From: Streptomyces changanensis
GTDB lineage: Bacteria > Actinomycetota > Actinomycetes > Streptomycetales > Streptomycetaceae
DNA: 64,000 nucleotides
Reading direction: 5' to 3'
Assembly (NCBI RefSeq): GCF_024600715.1
Contig: NZ_CP102332.1
Span: 2,604,001-2,668,000 of the forward strand
The position numbers were made by a program, and so were the translations under genes. Each line of letters begins with the position of its first letter. Position 1 is the stretch's first letter. This document shows positions 15,422 through 24,234 of the stretch, one piece after another. Under the pieces are notes generated by a model. The model worked only from the letters and a program-made list of their open reading frames with translations. It was not told the origin of the DNA and searched no databases.

Positions 15422-16553
15422 CGATCGTTCCTCGCAGGTAGCCGGCGGCGTGGGCGGCGCGCTCCAGCACGTCGTCCAGGTCGTCGCCGTAGGTGTTGAC
15501 GTGGCCCACCTTGCGGCCGGGCTTCACGTCCTTGCCGTACATGTGGATCTTCAGCTGCGGGTCCCTGGCCATGCAGTGCAGGTACGCCTGGTACATGTCC
15601 GGGTAGTCGCCGCCGAGGACGTTCGCCATGACCGTCCACCGCGCGCGGGGGCGCGGGTCGCCGAGGGGCAGGTCGAGGACGGCCCGCAGGTGGTTGGCGA
15701 ACTGGGACGTCACCGCGCCGTCCTGGGTCCAGTGGCCGGAGTTGTGCGGGCGCATCGCGAGCTCGTTGACCAGGATGCGGCCGTCGCGGGTCTCGAACAG
15801 CTCGACGGCGAGGTGGCCGACGACGTCCAGCTCCCGCGCGATGCGCAGCGCCAGCTCCTGGGCCTGGCCGGCCAGCTCGGCCGGCAGCTCCGGGGCGGGC
15901 GCGATCACCGTGTCGCACACGCCGTCGACCTGCCGGGACTCCACGACGGGGTACGCCACGGCCTGGCCGTGCGGGGAGCGGACGACGTTCGCCGCGAGCT
16001 CGCGGACGAAGTCGACCTTCTCCTCGGCGAGGACCGGCACGCCGGCGAGGAAGGGGTCGCGCGCCTCGTCCTCGGAGCGGACGAACCACACGCCCTTGCC
16101 GTCGTACCCGCCGCGCACCGTCTTGAGGATGATCGGGAAGCCGCCGCCCTCCGCCGCGAACGCCGCGGCGTCGGCCGGGTCGGCGACGATGCGGTGGCGC
16201 GGGCAGGGCGCGCCGATCGCGTCGAGCTTCGCGCGCATCACGCCCTTGTCCTGGGCGTGCACCAAAGCGTCGGGCCCCGGACGGACGGGGATGCCGTCCG
16301 CCTCCAGGGCCCTGAGGTGCTCGGTGGGTACGTGCTCGTGATCGAAGGTGATCACGTCGCACCCGCGCGCGAACTCGCGCAGCGTGTCGAGGTCGCGGTA
16401 GTCGCCGATGACGACGTCGCTCACGACCTGCGCCGCAGAGTCCTGGGGGGTGTCACTGAGAAGCCTGAATCTGATGCCGAGGGGAATGCCCGCCTCGTGG
16501 GTCATACGGGCGAGCTGACCGCCGCCGACCATACCGACTACCGGGAACGTCAC
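15414..16553 (-). CDS. purK: 5-(carboxyamino)imidazole ribonucleotide synthase
   Basis: This 379-residue ATP-grasp enzyme makes N5-CAIR from AIR, bicarbonate and ATP. It starts [12 protein letters not shown], has TFDHEHVP in the substrate domain, [15 protein letters not shown] (ATP-grasp lid), [25 protein letters not shown] (metal and substrate ligands) and ends with the usual [16 protein letters not shown] region. I use the GTG at 16553, where AGGAGG lies directly against the start codon. That spacing is too short, so an ATG at GMVGG seven codons in may also be used. It is the first gene of the purK-purE-dipeptidase operon. Confidence 0.95.
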   Translation of the reverse strand: MTFPVVGMVGGGQLARMTHEAGIPLGIRFRLLSDTPQDSAAQVVSDVVIGDYRDLDTLREFARGCDVITFDHEHVPTEHLRALEADGIPVRPGPDALVHAQDKGVMRAKLDAIGAPCPRHRIVADPADAAAFAAEGGGFPIILKTVRGGYDGKGVWFVRSEDEARDPFLAGVPVLAEEKVDFVRELAANVVRSPHGQAVAYPVVESRQVDGVCDTVIAPAPELPAELAGQAQELALRIARELDVVGHLAVELFETRDGRILVNELAMRPHNSGHWTQDGAVTSQFANHLRAVLDLPLGDPRPRARWTVMANVLGGDYPDMYQAYLHCMARDPQLKIHMYGKDVKPGRKVGHVNTYGDDLDDVLERAAHAAGYLRGTIVE

Positions 16554-16740
16554 CCTCCTAGGGTATCCGCCGGCCACGCGGACCCGGCACGGCGGGCGGC
16601 GCGCGCGGCAGGGCGGCGGGCGGCGCGGGCGGAAGCTGGGTGGGCGGCGCGGCATCCGGCGTCCGCGCGTCGCCGGGTGGGTGATGGTTAGCATGACCGG
16701 GTTGACGCATGCGGCCGGCGGACGGGATTGAAAGATCATT

Positions 16741-17295
16741 ATGAGTGAACAGAGCGCCCTGCGGGTGCGGCTGGAACAGCTCGTCCGTGAGATAGCGAAA
16801 TTCGGTCTCGTCGGCGGTATCGGGCTGCTGGTGAACATGGCCGCCTTCAACGTGCTGCGCCAGACCACCGACCTGCCCGTCGTCCGGGCCAGCCTGCTGG
16901 CCACGGTGATCGCCATCGCGTGCAACTACGTCGGTTTCCGCCACTTCACCTATCGGGACCGGGACAAGACGCGGCGCACGCGTGAGGCGTCGTTGTTCTT
17001 CGCGTTCAGCGCCGCCGGAATGGTGATCGAGAACGGAATCCTCTACGCCGCGACCTACGGTTTCGGCTGGGACAGTCCGCTGCAGAACAACTTCTTCAAG
17101 TTCCTCGGGATCGGTATCGGGACGCTCTTCCGGTTCTGGTCGTACCGCACGTGGGTGTTCCGGACGATCCCGGGCGCCGGGGCCGCGGCCGGGGCGGACG
17201 ACGGAGAGGCCGGGGCCGCCACGGCGGGCCCGGCGATCCTGGAGCAGCGGCGGCCCGAGGAGTCCCCGGCTCCGGTGGGCCCGCGCGTCCCCTGA
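16741..17295 (+). CDS. GtrA family membrane protein
   Basis: This 184-residue protein has four predicted membrane helices, roughly residues 20-40, 50-70, 80-105 and 115-135. The GtrA signature appears as KFGLVGGIGLLVNMAAFNVL, then ACNYVGFRHFTYRD and NNFFKFLGIGIGTLFRFWSYRTWVF. GtrA-type proteins are thought to move polyprenyl-linked sugars across the membrane or act with glycosyltransferases in envelope glycosylation. The C-terminal 45 residues are Ala/Gly-rich and cytoplasmic. It is divergent from purK and convergent with the two-component system. Confidence 0.92.
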   Translation: MSEQSALRVRLEQLVREIAKFGLVGGIGLLVNMAAFNVLRQTTDLPVVRASLLATVIAIACNYVGFRHFTYRDRDKTRRTREASLFFAFSAAGMVIENGILYAATYGFGWDSPLQNNFFKFLGIGIGTLFRFWSYRTWVFRTIPGAGAAAGADDGEAGAATAGPAILEQRRPEESPAPVGPRVP

Positions 17296-17365
17296 CCTGG
17301 GCGGTGCGCCCGCGCGTCCCTGACCGGGCGCGCCGCGAGCCCGGACCGACCGGTGGGGCGGCCCC

Positions 17366-18634
17366 CTAGCGGATCGGGCGTGGGCTCTCGTCGTCGCGGC
17401 GCCGCGACTCGCGGCTCAGGAACAGGGCGAACACGGCGGGCTTGAGCTGTACGAGCTCCAGCCGCCCGCCGTCCGCCTCGGCGAGATCGCGGGCGACGGC
17501 CAGGCCGATGCCGGTGGAGTTGCGGCCGCTGATGGTCCGCTCGAAGATCCGCGCGCCGAGGTCCGCGGGGACCCCGGGGCCCTCGTCGGTGACCTCGACG
17601 ACGGCCTGGTTGCCGGTGACGCGGGTGCGCAGGGCGACCGTGCCGCCGCCGTGCATGAGCGAGTTCTCGATCAGCGCGGCCAGTACCTGGGCGACGGCGC
17701 CGGGGGTGCCGACGGCGCGCATGCCGGTGCGGCCGGAGCGGACGATCGCCCGGCCGGCGCTGCGGTAGGCGGGCCGCCACTCCTCGATCTGCTGCTTGAC
17801 CACCTCGTCGAGGTCGAAGCCGACCGCGGAGCCCGTGCGCGGGTCGCGCGCGTTGGTGAGGAGGCGCTGGACGACGTCGGTGAGCCGCTCCACCTGGGCG
17901 AGGGCGATCGTCGCCTCCTCGCGGACCGTCTCCAGGTCGTCGGTGTCGGAGATCTCCTCCAGCCGCATCGACAGCGCGGTCAGCGGGGTGCGCAGCTGGT
18001 GGGAGGCGTCGGCGGCGAGCCTGCGCTCGGCGGTGAGCATCCGGGCGATGCGCTCGGCGGAGGCGTCGAGGACGTCGGCGACCCGGTCCAGCTCGGGCAC
18101 CCCGTACCGCCGGTGCCGCGGGCGGGGGTCTCCCGAGCCGAGCCGCTCGGCGGTCTCGGCGAGGTCGGTGAGGGGCGACGCCAGCCGGTTGGCCTGCCGT
18201 ACCGCGAGCAGGACGGCGGCGACGACCGCGAGCAGCGCGACCGCGCCGATGATCAGGAGCGTACGGCCGACCTCGCGCGTCACGGACGAGCGGGACTCCT
18301 CCACGATGACCCGTTCGCCGCGCTCCCCCACCGCGGTGCCGCGGATGACGCCGCCCCCGGGGCGGGTGCCGACCTCGACGGGCGGGCGGCCGGGGATCTC
18401 GATGCGGGCGTACCGGTCGGCGCCGCCGTGGTCGGAGAGGATGTCGGGGTCGACGGGCTCGCCGCCGATGAGGCGGCCGTCGACGATCCCGGCGAGCCGC
18501 ATCGCCTCCAGCTCGACGCTCTCCTGGGCGCTGCTGGTGATGGTGCGGGTCTCGACGATGACGAGGGAGACCCCGAAGACGGAGATGACGACCAGGACCA
18601 CGGCGAGCGTGGAGCTGATCAGGCGGCGGCGCAC
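17366..18634 (-). CDS. Sensor histidine kinase
   Basis: This 422-residue membrane kinase has transmembrane helices at about residues 8-28 and 128-150 with an extracytoplasmic sensor loop between them, then a HAMP domain. The phosphoacceptor helix reads ADASHQLRTPLTALSMRLEE (His near residue 218). The ATPase boxes are ENSLMHGGG (N), DEGPGVP (G1) and STGIGLAVARDLAE (G2). It lies 12 nt after the response regulator in the same direction. The ligand is unknown. Confidence 0.94.
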   Translation of the reverse strand: MRRRLISSTLAVVLVVISVFGVSLVIVETRTITSSAQESVELEAMRLAGIVDGRLIGGEPVDPDILSDHGGADRYARIEIPGRPPVEVGTRPGGGVIRGTAVGERGERVIVEESRSSVTREVGRTLLIIGAVALLAVVAAVLLAVRQANRLASPLTDLAETAERLGSGDPRPRHRRYGVPELDRVADVLDASAERIARMLTAERRLAADASHQLRTPLTALSMRLEEISDTDDLETVREEATIALAQVERLTDVVQRLLTNARDPRTGSAVGFDLDEVVKQQIEEWRPAYRSAGRAIVRSGRTGMRAVGTPGAVAQVLAALIENSLMHGGGTVALRTRVTGNQAVVEVTDEGPGVPADLGARIFERTISGRNSTGIGLAVARDLAEADGGRLELVQLKPAVFALFLSRESRRRDDESPRPIR

Positions 18635-18646
18635 GGAGGGTCCGCC

Positions 18647-19327
18647 TCAGCTCTTCTCGAAGCGGAAGCCGACGCCGCGGACGGTCGCGATGTACCGGGG
18701 GTTCGCCGCGTCGTCGCCGAGCTTCTTGCGCAGCCACGAGATGTGCATGTCGAGGGTCTTCGTGGACGACCACCAGGTGGTGTCCCAGACCTCGCGCATC
18801 AGCTGGTCGCGGGTGACGACCCGGCCGGCGTCCCGGACCAGGACGCGCAGCAGGTCGAACTCCTTGGCGGTGAGCTGGAGCTCCTCGTCGCCCATCCAGG
18901 CGCGGTGCGACTCGACGTCGATGCGCACGCCGTGCGTGGACGGCGGCTGCTGTGAGGGCTCGGCGGCGCCGCGCCGCAGCAGGGCGCGGACGCGGGCGAG
19001 CAGCTCGGCGAGGCGGAACGGCTTGGTGACGTAGTCGTCGGCGCCGGCGTCGAGGCCGACGACCGTGTCGACCTCGTCGGCGCGCGCCGTCAGGACGAGG
19101 ATCGGCACGGTGTGCCCCTCGGAGCGGAGCCGGCGGGCGACCTCCAGCCCGTCCATGCCGGGCAGGCCCAGGTCGAGCACGACGAGGTCGACGGCGCCCT
19201 TCAGACCGGTGTCGAGCGCGCTGGGTCCGTCCTCGCGCACCTCGACCTCGTACCCCTCGCGCCGCAGCGCGCGGGCCAGCGGTTCCGAGATCGATGCGTC
19301 GTCCTCGGCGAGCAGTACACGCGTCAT
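18647..19327 (-). CDS. OmpR-family response regulator
   Basis: The 226-residue protein has a receiver domain (LLAEDDASISEPLARAL, phospho-Asp in VVLDLGLPGMDGLE near residue 51, Lys in YVTKPFRLAEL) and a C-terminal winged helix (LTAKEFDLLRVLVRDAGRVV, DMHISWLRKKLGDD). It is the cognate partner of the downstream kinase and precedes it in one transcript. The ATG has no evident ribosome site; leaderless or short-leader translation is possible. The target genes are unknown. Confidence 0.94.
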   Translation of the reverse strand: MTRVLLAEDDASISEPLARALRREGYEVEVREDGPSALDTGLKGAVDLVVLDLGLPGMDGLEVARRLRSEGHTVPILVLTARADEVDTVVGLDAGADDYVTKPFRLAELLARVRALLRRGAAEPSQQPPSTHGVRIDVESHRAWMGDEELQLTAKEFDLLRVLVRDAGRVVTRDQLMREVWDTTWWSSTKTLDMHISWLRKKLGDDAANPRYIATVRGVGFRFEKS

Positions 19328-19741
19328 GGAGTGATGGTAGTCCGCGTGGCGTGCGGGTCGTGGAGAGATCACGTCAAGATCGTCCGTGCCAGGATGTCTT
19401 CGATGGCATCCTGGCAATGACCTTGGAAACCGGGTGTTCGGTTCCACCGTCGCCTGTGATCCATGTCTCAAGTCCTTCCATATGCCGCGGTGTCGTGGCG
19501 TATGGTGGCGAGACGCTTGTAGTAGGCAATCGGGGACCTTTGGCGGCATCACTCGTTGATGCCCCAAAGGTCTCTTTTCTGCTCGGCGTAGGAATGACCT
19601 GTCGGCCGGGCTCCGCCGCGTGACCACGCGCGACGGGGTGTGGATCCCGGCACGGCTGCGACCGTGCCGGTGCCGGCCGTCCCGGAGCGGGCGCCGGTCG
19701 CCCACGAAGCGACGAGCGTCCCGAACGAACAAGGATCGACC
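19328..19741. other. Long leader region between the response regulator and the POT transporter
   Basis: This 414-nt gene-free stretch has three hairpins on the + strand: GGAAACCG with CGGTTCC near 19424-19447; CCATATGCC with GGCGTATGG at 19478-19505; and the terminator-like structure at 19535-19573. The order and the T-rich tail suggest a regulated leader of the transporter gene. Confidence 0.5.
19535..19573 (+). terminator. Attenuator-like hairpin in the POT transporter leader
   Basis: GACCTTTGGCGGCATCA pairs with TGATGCCCCAAAGGTC with one bulge and a short loop, followed directly by TCTCTTTTCT. That U-rich tail is rare in this GC-rich sequence. It lies about 170 nt before the start of the transporter. 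Confidence 0.6.
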
Positions 19742-21241
19742 ATGGCGTCCAGCCTGACGAAGGACTCGGCGAGCAGCCCCGTCACCGAGAAGACCTTCCT
19801 CGGCCACCCCCGCGGCTTGGCCAACCTCTTCATGACCGAGATGTGGGAGCGGTACAGCTACTACGGCATGCGCGCCCTGCTCGTGCTGTACCTGTCGGCC
19901 GAGGTGGCCGAAGGCGGTCTCGGGTTCGAGGACGCGACCGCCATCGCGATCTACTCGGTCTACAACGCGATGGTGTACCTGCTCGCCCTGCCGGGCGGCT
20001 GGTTCGGTGACCGCGTCTGGGGCGCCCGCAAGACGGTCGCGGTGTCCGGCACGATCATCATGGTCGGCCACTTCCTGCTGGCCCTGCCCACGACGGTGTC
20101 GTTCTTCGTCGGCCTGGCGTTCATCGCCGCCGGCTCCGGACTGCTCAAGGCCAACATCTCCACGATGGTCGGCCACCTCTACCGGGACAAGAACGACCCG
20201 CGCCGCGACGGTGGCTTCACGATCTTCTACATGGGCATCAACGTCGGTGCCTTCGCCGCCCCGCTGACCATCGGCTGGGTCGGCCAGGAGGTCAACTGGC
20301 ACTACGGCTTCGCGCTGGCCGGTGTGGGCATGGCCGTCGGCCTCGCCTTCTACTTCCTCGGCTTCCGCAACCTCGCGCCGGAGTCGAACCAGGTGCCGGC
20401 CCCGCTGTCGGAGACCGAGCGCGCGGGCCTCATCAAGCGGGCCGTGATCTGGCTGGCCGTCGCCGCCGTCGCGTACGGGCTCGTCGGCCTGAGCGGCTCG
20501 TTCACGATCGACTGGGTGCTGTGGCCGCTGACGATCCTGGGCCTCGCCCTGCCGACGTACTACCTGGTGCGAGTGCGGCGGGACAGCGACCTGGAGCCGG
20601 TCGAGCGCACCCGGATGTCGGCGTACGTCTGGTTCTTCGTGGCCGCCGCCGCGTTCTGGGCGATCTACGACCAGACCGGTTCGACGCTGACGCTGTTCGC
20701 CAAGGACAACACCGAGGGCTCGCTGTTCGGCTTCGACTTCCCGTCGAGCTGGTTCCAGTCGCTGAACCCGCTGTACGTGATGGCGCTCGCGCCGGTCTTC
20801 GCCTGGCTGTGGGTGGCGCTCTCGCGCCGCGGCAAGGAGCCGAGCACGCTCAGCAAGTTCGCGACCGGTCTGCTCATGATCGGTGGCTCCTTCTTCGTGA
20901 TGATGCTGGCGCAGACCGCGTCCGCGGGCGGCGTCAAGGTCACCCCGCTGTGGCTGTGCTCGGTCTACCTCATCCAGACCATCGGTGAGCTGACCCTCTC
21001 CCCCGTCGGCCTGTCCCTGACGACGAAGCTGGCCCCGGCCAAGTACGCGTCGCAGATGATGGGCGTCTGGTTCCTCGCCGTGACCGCCGGCTCGTCCGTC
21101 ATCTCGCTCCTCCAGCTGGTGGGCGCGCCGACCGACACCGAGTGGTGGTTCGCCAGCCAGGGCGCCATCGCGATGGCCGGCGGCTTCGCGATCTTCATGT
21201 ACCGCAAGCGGGTCCAGCCGCTGATGGGCGGCGTGCACTAG
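19742..21241 (+). CDS. POT/PTR family proton-dependent oligopeptide transporter
   Basis: This 499-residue membrane protein has about 14 hydrophobic segments. POT marks are the N-terminal MTEMWERYSYYGMRALLVLY (ExxER-like), GDRVWGARKT, the PTR2 signature region FTIFYMGINVGAFAAPL, and IGELTLSPVGLSLTTKLAP late in the protein. It imports di- and tripeptides driven by the proton gradient. The ATG is preceded by AAGGA. The gene is preceded by a long hairpin-rich leader and followed by a strong terminator, so it is probably a single-gene unit. Confidence 0.95.
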   Translation: MASSLTKDSASSPVTEKTFLGHPRGLANLFMTEMWERYSYYGMRALLVLYLSAEVAEGGLGFEDATAIAIYSVYNAMVYLLALPGGWFGDRVWGARKTVAVSGTIIMVGHFLLALPTTVSFFVGLAFIAAGSGLLKANISTMVGHLYRDKNDPRRDGGFTIFYMGINVGAFAAPLTIGWVGQEVNWHYGFALAGVGMAVGLAFYFLGFRNLAPESNQVPAPLSETERAGLIKRAVIWLAVAAVAYGLVGLSGSFTIDWVLWPLTILGLALPTYYLVRVRRDSDLEPVERTRMSAYVWFFVAAAAFWAIYDQTGSTLTLFAKDNTEGSLFGFDFPSSWFQSLNPLYVMALAPVFAWLWVALSRRGKEPSTLSKFATGLLMIGGSFFVMMLAQTASAGGVKVTPLWLCSVYLIQTIGELTLSPVGLSLTTKLAPAKYASQMMGVWFLAVTAGSSVISLLQLVGAPTDTEWWFASQGAIAMAGGFAIFMYRKRVQPLMGGVH

Positions 21242-21270
21242 GGGACGGCCGCCGGTCCTCGCGACCACGA

Positions 21271-21301
21271 GGGGCGCCGCACCGGTCCGGTGCGGCGCCC
21301 C
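21271..21301. terminator. Terminator after the POT transporter gene
   Basis: A 15-bp perfect inverted repeat (GGGGCGCCGCACCGG with CCGGTGCGGCGCCCC) is centred on a single T, 30 nt after the stop. Confidence 0.85.
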
Positions 21302-21436
21302 TTCCGCGTGTGTCCCCCCGCGCACGGCCCTCCCCGTGCCGCGGGGGGACGTTTATAGTTCACCGACCGGTCGGGCCCGGGGGGGCCGTACGCGAGGGCG
21401 GGCCGGCGCGTCAGCACAGCACCAGGGGGGCCAGCG

Positions 21437-22615
21437 ATGCCGGACACCACACCGGACACCAACGGGGCGATCGACGGGGGCTCCGGCCCGGCGGAAGGCT
21501 CCGGCCCCGTGACGCACACCGGCCCGGCGGAACGCTCCGGCCCCCTGACGCACACCGGCCCCTCGGCGTCGGAGCGGCGGGCCGGGCGGCCCGGCCGGCG
21601 CCGGCGCGTGTGGCGCGTCGCGGGCGCCGGGTGCGCGGTCGTCCTGCTCGGCGCGGCCGCGGCCGGCTGGTGGGCGTACCGGAGCCTCGACGGCGCCCTC
21701 ACGGGCGTGGACATCGGCCGCGCCCTGGGCGACGACCGGCCGCGGAAGGCGCCCGGCGCGCTCGGCGCGACGAACCTGCTGGTGCTCGGCTCGGACTCGC
21801 GGGCCGGTGACAACGCCGCACTCGACGGCGGCGACTTGGGCGGCGCCCGCTCCGACACGGCGCTGGTGGTGCACGTGTCGGCGGACCGTGGGGACGCGGT
21901 CGCGGTGAGCATCCCCCGCGACACCCTGGTGGACCGCCCCGCCTGCACCCGCCCGGGCGGCGGCGAGAGCGGGCCGGCGTCCCGCGTCATGTTCAACTCC
22001 GTCTACACGACGGGCGGCCCCGCCTGCGTGGTGAAGACCGTCGAGAAGATGTCCGGCGTCCGCATCGACCACCTCATGGAGATCGACTTCGCGGGCTTCA
22101 AGGAGGTCGTCGACGAGCTGGGCGGGGTGACCGTGGAGGTCCGCGAACCGATCCGCGACACCAAGGGCGGCTTCACCCTGGAGCCCGGCACGCACCGGCT
22201 GGACGGCACCGAGTCGCTGAGGTTCGTCCGCACCCGCCACGGCTACCGCGACGGCAGCGACCTGGGCCGCATAGGACTCCAGCAGCAATTCCTCACCTCC
22301 CTGCTGCGCGAGGTGCAGCGGCAGGACCTGCTCGGCAGCCCGACCAAGTCGTTCCGGATCGCCCGGTCGCTGACCGGATCGCTGACGACCGACTCCGAGC
22401 TGGCCTCGCTCCCCGCGCTCGTCGAGTTCGGGCGGAGCATGCGCGGCATCGACCCGGCGTCCATGGACACGGTGATGCTGCCCGTCGCCTACGACCGGGC
22501 CGACCCCAACCGCGTGGTCCCGGCGCAGCCGCAGGCGGACGAGGTGTGGCGGGCCCTGCGGGAGGGCGCCCCCGTGCCGGCGTCGGCCCGGCGCTCCCCG
22601 GCGTCCGCGGGCTGA
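21437..22615 (+). CDS. LytR-CpsA-Psr (LCP) family protein
   Basis: This 392-residue membrane-anchored LCP protein transfers undecaprenyl-linked glycopolymers to peptidoglycan. A Gly/Pro-rich cytoplasmic N terminus with an imperfect repeat (GPVTHTGPAERSGPLTHTGP) precedes one transmembrane helix at about residues 58-78. The LCP domain has NLLVLGSDSRAG, ARSDTALVVHV, SIPRDTLVD, the DFAGFKEVVDELGGV helix and RFVRTRHGYRDGSDLGRI. It opens the exopolysaccharide locus and is the likely attachment enzyme for its product. The ATG follows AGGGGGGCC. Confidence 0.94.
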   Translation: MPDTTPDTNGAIDGGSGPAEGSGPVTHTGPAERSGPLTHTGPSASERRAGRPGRRRRVWRVAGAGCAVVLLGAAAAGWWAYRSLDGALTGVDIGRALGDDRPRKAPGALGATNLLVLGSDSRAGDNAALDGGDLGGARSDTALVVHVSADRGDAVAVSIPRDTLVDRPACTRPGGGESGPASRVMFNSVYTTGGPACVVKTVEKMSGVRIDHLMEIDFAGFKEVVDELGGVTVEVREPIRDTKGGFTLEPGTHRLDGTESLRFVRTRHGYRDGSDLGRIGLQQQFLTSLLREVQRQDLLGSPTKSFRIARSLTGSLTTDSELASLPALVEFGRSMRGIDPASMDTVMLPVAYDRADPNRVVPAQPQADEVWRALREGAPVPASARRSPASAG

Positions 22616-22795
22616 CCCGCCCGCCCGGCCTCGGGCCCGGACCGCCCACCCACGCCCCGGCCGGCCCCTGCTTCCGCCCACCCTCGCGCCCGGCCTTTCC
22701 CCGCCGCCCTCGCGTCGCACCCCGGCCCTTCCCCGCCGCCCCCCTCCCGCCCCGCGCTCCGGGCCCGCCCCCACGCCCCGGGCGGGGCTGTCATC

Positions 22796-23635
22796 ATGAG
22801 CGCTCCGGCGGGCGACAGCGGCACAGGGGGCGCAATGGTGGCGGGGACGGGCGGTACGGCCGCGGTGGCGGCGCGGATGTCGTGGGGCGAGGCGCTGGGG
22901 CGGCTCGGCGGCGCGCAGAAGACGGCGAAGGGGGTGTCCCTGTACTCCCGCTTCGTCAACCGGCCCGCGGGCCGGTTCCTCGCGGCCGGCTCGTACGTCA
23001 CCGGGCTCACGCCCAACCAGGTCACGCTGGTCAGCGCGGTGTTCAGCTTCGCCGGGATCGCCGCCGTGGCGGTGGCCCCGCCCACGTGGTGGACGGGCGC
23101 GCTGGTGTGGCTGGCGCTCGCCGTGGGCTTCGCCTTCGACTCCGCCGACGGCCAGCTCGCGCGGCTGCGCGGCGGTGGCAGCCCGGCGGGCGAGTGGCTC
23201 GACCACGTCGTGGACTGCGCGAAGACGACCGTGCTGCACACGGCGGTCCTCGTCGCCTTCCACCGCCACCCCGGCCACTTCGGCACGGGCGCGGACGTCC
23301 TGCTGCTGGTGCCGCTCGTCTTCCTCACCGCGTCGACCGTGACGTTCTTCGGCGGGCTCCTCACCGAGCAGCTCAAGCGGCGGGTGCCGGCCCCGGGCGG
23401 CCCGGCGCCGGCGCCGTCCACCCTGCGGGCGGTGGCGCTCCTCCCGGTCGACCACGGGGTCTTCTGCCTGGTGTTCCTGCTGCTGGGCGGCGGGCCGCTG
23501 TTCCTGTGGGGGTACGGGCTGCTCGGCGCCGCCGCCGTGCTCTACCTGCCGCTCTTCCTCGCGAAGTGGTTCCGCGAGCTCAACCGCCCGGCCGCGCCGC
23601 CAGCCCCGGGCCCGCGGCCGGCTCCGGCACGCTGA
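22796..23635 (+). CDS. CDP-alcohol phosphatidyltransferase family protein
   Basis: The 279-residue membrane protein contains the family motif as DSADGQLARLRGGGSPAGEW followed by LDHVVD (DGxxAR...G...D...D), near residues 115-145. Several transmembrane helices surround it. The enzyme transfers a phospho-alcohol from a CDP-linked donor to an alcohol acceptor. A CDP-activating enzyme is encoded convergently just downstream, so the donor may be non-lipid, for example CDP-glycerol, CDP-ribitol or a CDP-inositol-like alcohol. The last 56 nt overlap the 3' end of that gene on the other strand. Confidence 0.85.
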   Translation: MSAPAGDSGTGGAMVAGTGGTAAVAARMSWGEALGRLGGAQKTAKGVSLYSRFVNRPAGRFLAAGSYVTGLTPNQVTLVSAVFSFAGIAAVAVAPPTWWTGALVWLALAVGFAFDSADGQLARLRGGGSPAGEWLDHVVDCAKTTVLHTAVLVAFHRHPGHFGTGADVLLLVPLVFLTASTVTFFGGLLTEQLKRRVPAPGGPAPAPSTLRAVALLPVDHGVFCLVFLLLGGGPLFLWGYGLLGAAAVLYLPLFLAKWFRELNRPAAPPAPGPRPAPAR

Positions 23636-24104
23636 CGGCCTCGGCCGCCGCCTGGGCCTGCGGCGGCCCCTGCCGCGTCAGCGCGTCCAGGGCCCGGCGC
23701 AGTTGGGTGCTGGAGGTGTGGACGGTGTACGGGAAGTACACGACGTCGACGCCGACGGTGGCGAAGTCCCGCTCCAGACGCTCGCCGCGGGCGGTGCCGC
23801 GCCAGTCGTCGCCCTTGAACAGGACGTCGAACCGGACCTGCTCCCAGGTCTCCAGCTTGTCCGGCACCGTCTCGACGAACGCCGCGTCGACGTACTTGAT
23901 GTTGCGGACGATCTCCAGCCGCTCGATGAGCGGGATGACCGGCCGGTGGCCCTTGGCCCGCTCCGCCATCTCGTCCGACACCACTCCCGCGACCAGGTAG
24001 TCGCACTGCTGCCTGGCGTGGCGGAGGATGTTCAAGTGGCCTATGTGGAACAGGTCGTAGGCCCCCGGCGCGTACCCCACCCGATACGGTCTGCGCTCCG
24101 ACAT
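23580..24104 (-). CDS. Glycerol-3-phosphate cytidylyltransferase-like protein
   Basis: The 174-residue nucleotidyltransferase has YAPGAYDLFHIGHLNILRHA (HxGH catalytic motif near residue 18), VVSDEMAERAKGHRPVIP, ERLEIVRNIKYVD, then FKGDDWRGT and YTVHTSSTQLRR (the SST-like motif). This is the TagD/CTP-glycerol-phosphate cytidylyltransferase pattern. It would make a CDP-alcohol donor for the CDP-alcohol phosphotransferase that converges on it. The C-terminal 25 residues are Ala/Pro-rich and overlap that gene. The start ATG follows GGGGGGCAAG. Confidence 0.88.
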   Translation of the reverse strand: MSERRPYRVGYAPGAYDLFHIGHLNILRHARQQCDYLVAGVVSDEMAERAKGHRPVIPLIERLEIVRNIKYVDAAFVETVPDKLETWEQVRFDVLFKGDDWRGTARGERLERDFATVGVDVVYFPYTVHTSSTQLRRALDALTRQGPPQAQAAAEAVSVPEPAAGPGLAARPGG

Positions 24105-24234
24105 GACGTGCTTGCCCCCCTCTGGAACGGTCCGCCCCCGTGCGTCCCGGCTGACAGTACCGTGCACACTTCGCGCAGGACAGGTGAACGATTAGGGTGC
24201 ACGAGCGATCGTTCGTCACGAGGGGGCCATCCGG

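Noticed and set aside
18647..21325. 892-codon minus-strand frame running from opposite the POT transporter into the response regulator
   Set aside because: Only the last 226 codons are real; the upstream part is the shadow of the transporter gene and crosses its leader.
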